The notes under the pieces were generated by a model. The model saw nothing but the letters and a program-made list of their open reading frames with translations. It made no database searches and was not told the DNA's origin. A stretch of 64,000 nucleotides of DNA from Draconibacterium aestuarii (GTDB taxonomy: Bacteria > Bacteroidota > Bacteroidia > Bacteroidales > Prolixibacteraceae): NCBI GenBank assembly GCA_026671195.1, contig JAPOHD010000012.1, positions 203,182 to 267,181 of the forward strand, in the 5' to 3' direction. Below, one piece after another: positions 52,927 through 60,834 of the stretch. The translations under genes and the position numbers were made by a program. Within the stretch, counting starts at the first letter, position 1. Each line of letters begins with the position of its first letter.

Positions 52927-53679
52927 TTAAAAATAAATGGATACACCAAAATTCAGGGTTAACAAATTTAACTTGAAGTCGGTGTTAACCGAAGTAAACG
53001 ATCCATGATCGACACGATTAAATTCCTGATCGGTCTTTTTAAAATTTAAACCAAGAACATTTACCGAAACTTCCAATGCCACATAATCGTTTATAAAAGC
53101 AACAAGTCCCGGTACAACACCAATTTCAAATTCTTTCGTAGTTTGGTATGTTCCGGTTATTTCTTCGTTTAATCCTTTTTTTGAACGACCTTGCCCCATA
53201 CCGTAAGTCAGTTCTGTATCCACAAACAGTCCGAAACGTTTGCTATCTCCCAACCCGAGGTAACTCCTTAAAAAGGCTGTTCCATAAAACATGTGGCTGA
53301 GTACTTCTGTTGCTTTAATATCGATGATTGTCTTGTCAATCACAATCTGCATCGATTCAATCCGTTTTAAATTGCGTCGGTACGAGAATTTTCCACCTAG
53401 CCCCGTATTGTCTTTAACGGCATACATAAAATAGGGCGTTACTTTAAAGTTGTAGTTTTGCCCATTCCAGTTATCAAGAACTAAAAAATGAAAATCGTTT
53501 TGGTTGAATTGTTTGTATGAAAATGTACCACCGGTCATCCATTGTCCTTTAGGCATAAAAACCGGATTTTCAACTTCGCGTTTAAAAGTTGTCGGAGTTG
53601 TGTTTATACTTTCCTGAGCAAAAAGTCTTCCTCCAAGCAGAAGAAGTACCATTAAACTCAGCAGTTTTGTATTACTCAT
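52927..53679 (-). CDS. Outer-membrane beta-barrel protein
   Basis: 250 residues. A signal peptide (about 1-21, ending LFAQ) and about ten amphipathic strands with aromatic girdles (YNFKVTPYFMYAVKDNTGLGGKFSYR; AFLRSYLGLG; LFVDTELTYGMG) end in LNFGVSIYF, the barrel terminus expected for BAM insertion. Start ATG at 53679. The PCMD lipoprotein follows, so the two probably form a unit on the outer membrane. The ligand is unknown. Confidence 0.87.
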   Translation of the reverse strand: MSNTKLLSLMVLLLLGGRLFAQESINTTPTTFKREVENPVFMPKGQWMTGGTFSYKQFNQNDFHFLVLDNWNGQNYNFKVTPYFMYAVKDNTGLGGKFSYRRNLKRIESMQIVIDKTIIDIKATEVLSHMFYGTAFLRSYLGLGDSKRFGLFVDTELTYGMGQGRSKKGLNEEITGTYQTTKEFEIGVVPGLVAFINDYVALEVSVNVLGLNFKKTDQEFNRVDHGSFTSVNTDFKLNLLTLNFGVSIYF

Positions 53680-54058
53680 AGTTGTTATTCTTTACAAGTG
53701 CAAAGGGAAACGTTCCCTGTTTTAAAAAATGCAGCAAAAGTATATTTTTGGTTCTATGAGCCGAAAAACAAAATTTTTAATTCATTTTTTTTAACACCCC
53801 AGCCTCTCTTCCGATGGTCTTTTAATAAATTTTATTTTTTAAGGTACCTCTTTACTTACCTCTAATTTTCTAATTGAGCTGTTATACTGATTAACGACTA
53901 GTGTCGTGTCATTTCTGAAATGTCGCTTAAGTTGAAGTAGTTTTTTGAATTTTAAGAAATCAGAAAAAGTAAGCATAGCCTTAGCTACGTGAATCTTTTA
54001 TGATGAGTAAAACAAAAAAGTACAAAACTTGGGGTGGCAGAGCAGCCGTGATGCGACA
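53680..54058. other. Intergenic region holding a MITE-like element
   Basis: 379 bases. The first 215 bases after the barrel gene start are A/T-rich with no clear promoter. The rest is the inverted-repeat element at 53897-54063, which reaches into the porin stop codon. Confidence 0.8.
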
Positions 54059-54063
54059 CTAGT
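53897..54063. mobile_element. MITE-like element with 15-bp terminal inverted repeats
   Basis: ACTAGTGTCGTGTCA (53897-53911) and TGATGCGACACTAGT (54049-54063) are inverted copies with 13 of 15 bases matching. Trimming to CTAG leaves TGTCGTGTCA/TGATGCGACA ends flanked by CTAG on each side, as expected for a 4-bp target duplication of IS5-type elements. The 167-bp interior has no ORF and contains smaller palindromes (ATTTCTGAAAT; TAGC/GCTA). The right CTAG supplies the porin TAG stop codon. Confidence 0.65.
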
Positions 54064-55309
54064 AATTAATTTGAAGCTGAATTCTAAGAAGTTGTCCTTT
54101 TTCGGTATTCTTGGGACCTGTTTTAGAGTTTAAAATAGTACGTTCTCCAAATACATAGAGGGCAGTAAATTCAAAAGCTTTTACAGGTTGCCACTCGATA
54201 CCAAGTTCCAGCTCTTTCATATTATAAGAGCTGGCATCCAACTCAAACTTCTTTCCTCCTTCGTAAAATTGACCTCTGGCAAAAGGAACAACTACCTGAT
54301 CTTTGTATTTTTTCATATACATTAACTGTAAATAGCCACCATTTAACGATTTTGTGTCAACAGTATTGGTTTGTACATCATATTCGGGCCCTTTCCCAAA
54401 ATTATATTCTGCCTGAATACCAAATGGCTGAGGATAAACTACGAATGACGCAGCAATTCTTTCGTCACGAAATTTGTGGTGCAGGGCAGGAATCGGATCT
54501 AAATTATTATCAAATCTGTTTAAAACATTTACATCGTCTGAAATATTCGTTGGGGTATATTGTCCGGTATAACCCTGAAGCGAAGCTTCGATATACTGAC
54601 CATTTGAAAGAAGAAAAGGGTAACTTGCCCGCAGTACCATGTGAGGTGCTTTTTTTACATTAGGAATAACCTCGTTGGCTTTTTGACCATTAATCATGGT
54701 GAAATTGATCATTCCATAATCTCCGGTTCCTTTTAATCCTTTTTTTGAAATATCCTTAAAACGTTGGCGTACTTCTTTTGTGGCATAATGAATTCCAATA
54801 CCAAGGTCACGTTCATCTTTAAAAGCTGAATTAAGCGGATCATCGCGGTCGGGTGCCAGCCGGTTTTGCGACGATTGAAGGTTTTCAAACCCGTAAGGAA
54901 CTTTACTTTGTCCGGCCCGGAGTTTAAATCGTCCCTCTTTATCGAGCGAATAATCAAAATATGCATCGCGAAGTTGCCCAAGATTTTTACCGTCTGAAGC
55001 GAAGTCGGCCTGAAAATAGAAATATACTCTCTCATGTATCTGTCCACTTATCTTCATTCGCATCCTTCTAAGCGAGAATCCATGATAACCTCCGTAGGTT
55101 CTGTCACCCTGCGGTGAAGTTAAATCAGGATTTGTTTTGTATAGATCGTTATTGCGAAGTTGCATATAACCACCAATTGTGAATTTATCAGTCCAGGAGC
55201 TGTTGCTTTTTTCTTTTAAAAAGGTATTCAATACTAAAGTGGTATCTTCTTGTCCAAAAGCTATATGTATACAGAATGGAAGTACTAGGAGGGTGATTAA
55301 ATTTCTCAT
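54059..55309 (-). CDS. OprO/OprP-type phosphate-selective porin
   Basis: 416 residues. A signal peptide (about 1-19, ending AFGQ) precedes a 16-strand-type barrel. GGYMQLRNNDLYKT, FSLRRMRMKISGQIHERVYFYFQADFASDG and AYFDYSLDKEGRFKLRAGQSKVPYGFENLQSS are characteristic of the family. These porins take up phosphate or other anions; the Bacteroidota members are not all phosphate-specific. The stop codon lies in the right end of the MITE-like element, but the protein ends LQINY, a proper barrel end. Confidence 0.9.
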   Translation of the reverse strand: MRNLITLLVLPFCIHIAFGQEDTTLVLNTFLKEKSNSSWTDKFTIGGYMQLRNNDLYKTNPDLTSPQGDRTYGGYHGFSLRRMRMKISGQIHERVYFYFQADFASDGKNLGQLRDAYFDYSLDKEGRFKLRAGQSKVPYGFENLQSSQNRLAPDRDDPLNSAFKDERDLGIGIHYATKEVRQRFKDISKKGLKGTGDYGMINFTMINGQKANEVIPNVKKAPHMVLRASYPFLLSNGQYIEASLQGYTGQYTPTNISDDVNVLNRFDNNLDPIPALHHKFRDERIAASFVVYPQPFGIQAEYNFGKGPEYDVQTNTVDTKSLNGGYLQLMYMKKYKDQVVVPFARGQFYEGGKKFELDASSYNMKELELGIEWQPVKAFEFTALYVFGERTILNSKTGPKNTEKGQLLRIQLQINY

Positions 55310-55802
55310 TTTGAATGTGTTGTAATTAAATACGGGTAATTTTTGTTTGTAAATACTTTTTGATTTTTTTGCAATGATATCAATTGATGTAAGTTATTAC
55401 AAATAGAAGAGAGGTATTTCCCAACTCTGATAATTTTATCCATTTGATTTCAAGAGTTTTATTGATTGAAAATTAATCAAAATGTAATAAAATTAATCGT
55501 TTTGTAATATTAATATCGTAACTCTTTTTGAGCAAAGTAGTCAACACTGCTTTCTATTGATCGAAAATATTTAAACTTACCTGGCGTATTATCAGTACGT
55601 TTTACTATCTATTTATAGCCTTTCGCACAATTTGTCGAGGCAATTTAGTCGTGTTCAATTTTTAACATTTGGCAACAATTATTTCCCCTGTATTGCCTTG
55701 TATACTTAATAAATGTTTGAAAATCATTAAATAAGTTAATTCCGGAAAAATAGGTTAGATTTTTGAAAAGGGACGCGGTAGTTAACAATTTACTGAATCT
55801 GA
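55310..55802. other. 493-base divergent intergenic region
   Basis: Between the divergent porin (minus) and PCMD (plus) genes. It holds a tandem 20-bp repeat (55470-55509) and an adjacent inverted TTGATT/AATCAA pair, likely regulator sites for one or both genes. No perfect -7 box was found; no small gene is seen. Confidence 0.6.
55470..55509. repeat. Two tandem 20-bp repeats, candidate regulator site
   Basis: AAATTAATC-AAAA-TGTAATA (55470-55489) is followed directly by AAATTAATC-GTTT-TGTAATA (55490-55509). The flanks match exactly; only the middle four bases differ. A 20-bp period equals two turns of DNA. Confidence 0.8.
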
Positions 55803-56804
55803 ATGAGCATCGAAAATAAAAATTTACGACTATTCATTTTCCCATTTTTCCTCTTTTTGAGCCTTTGGTTTTCATTTAAAGGGCATGGGCAGATGAGCGC
55901 TGGTTTTGTTACTTCTGAGGGGCAAATAATATACAGTAATATGGATCACTGGTGGTCGCGAAAATTCAAAGAATCAGGCTTAATTGGAGGGAGTACCGTG
56001 CATTACTTTGAGCCGGGGCCGTGGGATGAACAATACCAGGAACTTGAAGATCCAATTCCGGGGCTAACACCCTGGAGTACGTCGAATGTAAAAGCAAAAG
56101 TTGGCGTGGTTACCGGAAATCATTCTGTTTTCCATGAACCACGTGGCGATGGCTATTGCGTTCGTATGGAAACCAACCTGAAAAAAGTGGTTGTGCTGGG
56201 AGTTGTTAATGTCAAAGCCATTGCATCGGGAAGTATTTTTACCGGAGGCATGGTTGACCCGATTACTGACCCTGAACCTCCGCGTAGAAATACTTTAATG
56301 GGTATTCCGTTTGAACATGCTCCTACAGCCATGCAGTTCGATTATAAGACTATTGTTGGGAGGAACCGTCAACGCGCAACCGGGGGACTTCGTGTACGCG
56401 ACATTGACGGACGGGATAAGGCAGAAGCATACGTAATACTTCAAAACAGGGTAGAAGATAATGACGGAAACCTCACCGAAAAGCGTGTTGGAACGGGCTG
56501 GGTGCGTTTTGATGAAACCACGCCGGATTGGGTAAACGATTATCAGCTAAAGATAAACTATGGCGACATTACCGACTCCAATGTCTTTGAATCGTATATG
56601 GGACTCATCGACGACAAGGATCCGTTTTATTCTTACAACTCAAAAGGAGATGTGGTGCAGTACTTAGAGTCGGGCTGGAGCAGTAACCCCGATGATGTTA
56701 CGCATATTATTGTGGTTTTTTCAGCAAGTTACGAAGGGGGAGAATACAAGGGGTCGCCCGAGAGTAAGTTCTGGATCGACAACGTAAAATTCATTTACGA
56801 ATAA
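55803..56804 (+). CDS. PCMD-domain secreted protein
   Basis: 333 residues. A signal peptide (about 1-29, ending GHGQ) precedes a single PCMD domain covering the protein. YCVRMETNLKKVVVLGVVNVKAIASGSIFTGGMVDP and GIPFEHAPTAMQFDYKTIVGRN are the same blocks as in the split lipoprotein, and the C-terminus is THIIVVFSASYEGGEYKGSPESKFWIDNVKFIYE. The domain is thought to bind or process carbohydrate in Bacteroidota; no reaction is established. It is followed by the sulfotransferase gene after 74 bases. Confidence 0.87.
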   Translation: MSIENKNLRLFIFPFFLFLSLWFSFKGHGQMSAGFVTSEGQIIYSNMDHWWSRKFKESGLIGGSTVHYFEPGPWDEQYQELEDPIPGLTPWSTSNVKAKVGVVTGNHSVFHEPRGDGYCVRMETNLKKVVVLGVVNVKAIASGSIFTGGMVDPITDPEPPRRNTLMGIPFEHAPTAMQFDYKTIVGRNRQRATGGLRVRDIDGRDKAEAYVILQNRVEDNDGNLTEKRVGTGWVRFDETTPDWVNDYQLKINYGDITDSNVFESYMGLIDDKDPFYSYNSKGDVVQYLESGWSSNPDDVTHIIVVFSASYEGGEYKGSPESKFWIDNVKFIYE

Positions 56805-56878
56805 CAAAATATTAAACGGAGGCATACATGCCTGTATGTTTCCATTCATTATAAAAGGCAAAACGAAAACAGAAAACT

Positions 56879-57994
56879 ATGGCAAAATTAGATTTTAATA
56901 AACTACCCGTGACTACCCTTTTCGGAAGTCGGTGGAGCAATTTTCAAAACGCAACAAAGGGTAAAAAAATTGATAAGGAATATCAAACAAAATATGCGCT
57001 CACCAAAGGTCTTTGCGGATTGTTGAGCGTAACCCATCCGATTGAAAACCGAATCTACAAAAAGAAAGTGGAACAGTTGGAAATGAAGAACGACCCGGTG
57101 TTTATTTTAGGACATTGGCGTAGCGGAACCACCTTTGTACACAATGTGCTTTCGAAAGACAAAAACTTTGGTTACAACACAACGTATCAAACCATTTTTT
57201 CGAGTGCAATGTTGTTCGGGCAGGCGATGTTTAAATCGGTTATGGGCAGTGTGATGCCCGACAAACGCCCAACTGATAACATGGAGTTGAATGTAGATCA
57301 ACCGCAGGAAGAAGAATTTGCACTGAGTAATTTAACCACAGCTAGCTTCTATAATTTCTGGTTTTTCCCACAGGATACATTGGAATACTGCGAAAAATAT
57401 TTGTTGATGAATGACATCTCGGAAAAGGAGCGGGCAGAGTTTCGTCGCGAGTTTCAGCGACTTGTAAAAACTGCCCTTTACAATACGAGCGGAAATACCT
57501 TTTTGTCGAAAAACCCTCCGCATACAGGTCGTGTAAACGAGATTATTGAATTATATCCGAACGCAAAATTTATTTACCTGGTGCGAAATCCATACACGGT
57601 GTTCGAATCAACCCGAAGCTTTTTTACAAATACCATTCAGCCGTTGAAATTTCAGAATATCTCACACCATCAGTTGGAAGAAAATATTATAGAGGTGTAT
57701 AAACGTTTGTATAATAAATACGAAGCCGACAAAGCTTTAATTCCGGAAGGCAACCTTATTGAAGTTCGTTTTGAAGACTTTGAAGCTGACGCTTTTAACC
57801 AAACCGCTGAGATTTATAAGACCTTGAATTTGCCGGATTTTGAGAAAGCTGCACCAGCCATAAAAGATTACATTGGCGAGAAGAAAGGTCACAAAAAGAC
57901 CCGCTACGATTACGATAAACAAACCATTAGTAAGGTAAACGAAAACTGGGCTTTTGCAATTGATCAGTGGGGATACGAAAAAATTGAAGGGTAA
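56879..57994 (+). CDS. Sulfotransferase family protein
   Basis: 371 residues. The PAPS 5'-phosphosulfate loop FILGHWRSGTTFVHN lies at about 75-89, and the 3'-phosphate motif FIYLVRNPYTVFESTRSFF near 230-250. A C-terminal region has LIEVRFEDFE and HKKTRYDYDK. There is no signal peptide, so it acts inside the cell, perhaps on a lipid, a metabolite or a glycan precursor. Acceptor unknown. It follows the PCMD gene and ends at a terminator. Confidence 0.92.
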   Translation: MAKLDFNKLPVTTLFGSRWSNFQNATKGKKIDKEYQTKYALTKGLCGLLSVTHPIENRIYKKKVEQLEMKNDPVFILGHWRSGTTFVHNVLSKDKNFGYNTTYQTIFSSAMLFGQAMFKSVMGSVMPDKRPTDNMELNVDQPQEEEFALSNLTTASFYNFWFFPQDTLEYCEKYLLMNDISEKERAEFRREFQRLVKTALYNTSGNTFLSKNPPHTGRVNEIIELYPNAKFIYLVRNPYTVFESTRSFFTNTIQPLKFQNISHHQLEENIIEVYKRLYNKYEADKALIPEGNLIEVRFEDFEADAFNQTAEIYKTLNLPDFEKAAPAIKDYIGEKKGHKKTRYDYDKQTISKVNENWAFAIDQWGYEKIEG

Positions 57995-58063
57995 ATTCTA
58001 CAGTGATTGAGAAATCTGTGAGGTAATGTTTATACACCCTTAAACTTAAGTTCATACTATCAT

Positions 58064-58100
58064 AAAGAGGTAGTTGCTGTTATTCTACAACCTCTTTTTT
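58064..58100 (+). terminator. Terminator of the PCMD-sulfotransferase unit
   Basis: AAAGAGGT (58064-58071) pairs with ACCTCTTT (58090-58097), with a mismatch then GT/AC inside, and is followed by six T. Confidence 0.75.
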
Positions 58101-58194
58101 ATACTTTTCAATCGACAGTGGTGTGTTTGTAATTAGTAGTATTTGAGTGATTTAGGGTGTCCGGAATTTATGAAACTGAAATATGAGTTTTGTT

Positions 58195-58743
58195 TTATAG
58201 TAACCCATACACATCATCGACATATTTGTTTGAGCACATTAAATAAATGCTGCGGTCGAAATAACGTAGATAGTCGCTTTCGAATTCCATAATGTCGTCG
58301 ATGTAAAATTCTGTAAACACCTCTTTCATTTTCTCATAAATGGCATATTCATAAGTTTCTCTTGTCAGCTTTTCTTCGTAAGTATCCCAATATATTTCTG
58401 AATATATTTTGTGGTGTTGTTTCGGAATTGTTTTTATCTGCTTCGTGAGTTTTTGTTCCGCTTCTTTCCGGGTGGTTGGTTTTCTTGCCGGTTGCAGATT
58501 AATCAACGGTCCACCTGTTCTATTCAGTGAATACACTTCGTTGTACTGCTCCCAGATTCTGCGCACATATTCTTTGCCTAAGCTTAGTACAGCATCTTCC
58601 TTAGCTTTTAACTTGGGGAGGTATTGATACACGATTTCAGCAAGCGTTTGTGGTAGTTTTTTTCTGAAACCATCATACAATGCCTGGTAATAAGCCTCAG
58701 TTTCTTCTGATCGTTTAATATGATTGAAAAATTCTTCCAACAA
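58195..58743 (-). CDS. Hypothetical helical protein
   Basis: 182 residues, predicted mostly helical and charged, without signal peptide or membrane segment. It includes Tyr-rich segments (ETEAYYQALYDGF; RETYEYAIYEKMKEVFTEFYIDDIM) and a central Lys/Thr-rich stretch (RKPTTRKEAEQKL). No family is recognised. It is upstream of nothing on its strand before the terminator at 58064-58100. Confidence 0.65.
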   Translation of the reverse strand: MLEEFFNHIKRSEETEAYYQALYDGFRKKLPQTLAEIVYQYLPKLKAKEDAVLSLGKEYVRRIWEQYNEVYSLNRTGGPLINLQPARKPTTRKEAEQKLTKQIKTIPKQHHKIYSEIYWDTYEEKLTRETYEYAIYEKMKEVFTEFYIDDIMEFESDYLRYFDRSIYLMCSNKYVDDVYGLL

Positions 58744-58816
58744 CCTAATATTTATTTCCTGTTGATAAATGATTTACGGAAAATATTGATTGTTGTTACG
58801 TAAGTGTACTCTGCTT

Positions 58817-59164
58817 TTACTTTATGCGTTCGAGTACAAATACTCCACACACGTTATCGTGGTCGTAAGAGGAACCAATTATTTTAGTTCCCGAAATGCG
58901 GTGAATTTCAAATGTATTGGGAATATATTCAATCTCCTTGTTGTCTTGTGTGGCTTTTACTGCTGTGCTTTCGAGTAATATGTTTCCGTCGGTAATTGTA
59001 CCCTGCACTTTTTCAATTACATCAATTTCGTAATCGTTTTCAACTTTCTCGGTAAAAGTAAAAACAGCACTTACATTATTTCCCGTTTGTGTGATTTTAA
59101 CTTCACCTGCCGAGTTGCCGTATTCAAAATCTTCAGAGTATGTCCAGTTTCCCGAAATATTCAT
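58817..59164 (-). CDS. Small beta-rich hypothetical protein
   Basis: 115 residues without signal peptide. The sequence alternates as in small antiparallel beta barrels (ISGNWTYSEDFEYGNSAGEVKITQTGNNVSAVFTF) and resembles lipocalin-like proteins in pattern only. No family is claimed. It lies 27 bases downstream of nhaC and may be co-transcribed with it. Confidence 0.65.
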   Translation of the reverse strand: MNISGNWTYSEDFEYGNSAGEVKITQTGNNVSAVFTFTEKVENDYEIDVIEKVQGTITDGNILLESTAVKATQDNKEIEYIPNTFEIHRISGTKIIGSSYDHDNVCGVFVLERIK

Positions 59165-59191
59165 GGGTTGTAATTTGTGTTTGTATCGTGC

Positions 59192-60655
59192 TTATTCTTC
59201 TGAGTTATTTTTGGGCTTTTCACCTTTTTCATAACGCCTTATTTTAATATTCAGATAGGCAAAAAGGATGGTCATCAACGGACTGATGATGTTAAAGAAC
59301 GCATAGGGAGCATAAGCCATCGTATCAACCCCCAGAACTCTAGATTGTGTGGCTCCACAAGTATTCCACGGAATAAGAACCGAAGTAATAGTACCACTGT
59401 CTTCCAGCGTTCTGCTTAACACCTCTGGTTTTAATCCTTTATCCTCGTATGTTTTTCTGAACATCCGGCCCGGAACAACCAGCGCAATATATTGGTCGGA
59501 AGCGGTGGTATTAAAAAAGATACATGTTGTAACCGTTGAAGCTACAAGACTTCCGGTGCTTTTAGCGTATTTAATAATTGGCTGTGTGATTCGTTTTAAC
59601 AAGCCGGCCGATTCCATTACACCACCAAATATCATTGCCGAAAGAATAAGCCAAACCGTGTCGAGCATTCCTTGCATACCTGAAGTACTGAGAAGCTCAT
59701 TTACATCTTCGTCGGGAGTGGTTAAACTAACATCACCAAACATGGCCTGCATAACTGAATAGTACGAGGCCGTTGAATAGTTCTCAATATTGCCTGCAAT
59801 TTGGCGAATAATATCGGGTTGAAAAATAATGGCAAAAATACCTCCAAGTAATGTCCCGATCAGCAACGATGGCAGAGGAGGTACTTTGAGTACAATTACC
59901 GTAATCAAAATTACAGGAACTAAAAACAATAAGGGATTTGTGCTGAATGTTCCGCCGATAGCCAACTTCACATTTTGTACATCTATAGTTGCAGCAGAAA
60001 AATCGTAATTAAATCCAATAACCAAAAATATAATCAGTGTGATGGTCAAAGTAGGAACCGTGGTTAAGGTCATGTATTTAATGTGTGTAAATAAATCGGT
60101 TCCGGCCATGGCAGGTGCCAGGTTAGTAGTGTCGCTTAACGGGCTCATTTTATCGCCAAAATAGGCCCCGCTGATAATGGCTCCGGCAACTATCGCTTCG
60201 TCAATTCCAATAGCTTTGCCAATCCCCAGTAATGCAACTCCAATGGTTGCAATAGTAGACCACGAACTTCCGGTGGCAACACTTACAATCGCACTTACAA
60301 CCACCGCAGTAAACAGAAATAGACTGGGACTTATAATGTCCAGTCCATAATAAATCATTGCAGGAACAACACCGCTGATTAGCCAGGTACCGGCCAGCGA
60401 ACCGATTAAAAGCAAAATCAAAATAGAGGGCATTGCAGATCCTATTGTAGATACAATTTTTGTGCTGATCCCTTCCCAGCGGTACCCTAAACGAAACGCA
60501 ATTAACCCGGCAACAGCCGCTGCTAACATTAGTGCTACCTGGTTGGCACCCGAAAGTGTGTCGTCAAAAAGAAGTACATTAAAGGTTAATAACGCAATTA
60601 AAATAAGAATTGGCAGCAAGGCCATAAAAAGTGAAGCTTCGCGTTTTTTTGTCAT
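59192..60655 (-). CDS. nhaC: NhaC family Na+/H+ antiporter
   Basis: 487 residues with about twelve membrane segments. The family text SAIVSVATGSSWSTIATIGVALLGIG and GAIISGAYFGDKMSPLSDTTNLAPAMAGTDLFTHIKYM is diagnostic, as is FFNTTASDQYIALVVPGRMF near the C-terminus. It exchanges Na+ for H+ and supports growth in salty or alkaline conditions, in line with a marine or estuarine habitat. ATG at 60655 is chosen over the TTG at 60664. Confidence 0.94.
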   Translation of the reverse strand: MTKKREASLFMALLPILILIALLTFNVLLFDDTLSGANQVALMLAAAVAGLIAFRLGYRWEGISTKIVSTIGSAMPSILILLLIGSLAGTWLISGVVPAMIYYGLDIISPSLFLFTAVVVSAIVSVATGSSWSTIATIGVALLGIGKAIGIDEAIVAGAIISGAYFGDKMSPLSDTTNLAPAMAGTDLFTHIKYMTLTTVPTLTITLIIFLVIGFNYDFSAATIDVQNVKLAIGGTFSTNPLLFLVPVILITVIVLKVPPLPSLLIGTLLGGIFAIIFQPDIIRQIAGNIENYSTASYYSVMQAMFGDVSLTTPDEDVNELLSTSGMQGMLDTVWLILSAMIFGGVMESAGLLKRITQPIIKYAKSTGSLVASTVTTCIFFNTTASDQYIALVVPGRMFRKTYEDKGLKPEVLSRTLEDSGTITSVLIPWNTCGATQSRVLGVDTMAYAPYAFFNIISPLMTILFAYLNIKIRRYEKGEKPKNNSEE

Positions 60656-60776
60656 TTTTTGCAAAAAGATTTATAAGAACGACAAAATAATGCTTTTGAG
60701 TGGAAAATCTGTATAAACAGTATTTCATTTCTTCAAAATGGTAAAAAAATGTAGAAGTCTTAAAATTGATCATCTT

Positions 60777-60809
60777 TTTGGTTCCCGGATAATTAATTGT
60801 TTATATTTT
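60777..60809 (+). promoter_or_regulatory. Candidate promoter of the TPR-like gene
   Basis: TTTG (60777-60780), 21 bases, then TATATTTT (60802-60809), one mismatch from TAnnTTTG. AAGAGG lies 6 bases before the ATG at 60835. Confidence 0.5.
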
Positions 60810-60834
60810 CGTTTGATTTAATTTAAGAGGATTT

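Noticed and set aside
51281..57994. Classical polysaccharide utilisation locus
   Set aside because: No SusC-type TonB receptor or SusD lipoprotein is present; the barrels are small or OprP-type.
1..57994. Functional link between the sulfatase (1-972) and the sulfotransferase (56879-57994)
   Set aside because: They are 56 kb apart with housekeeping genes between them; sharing sulfate chemistry alone is not evidence.
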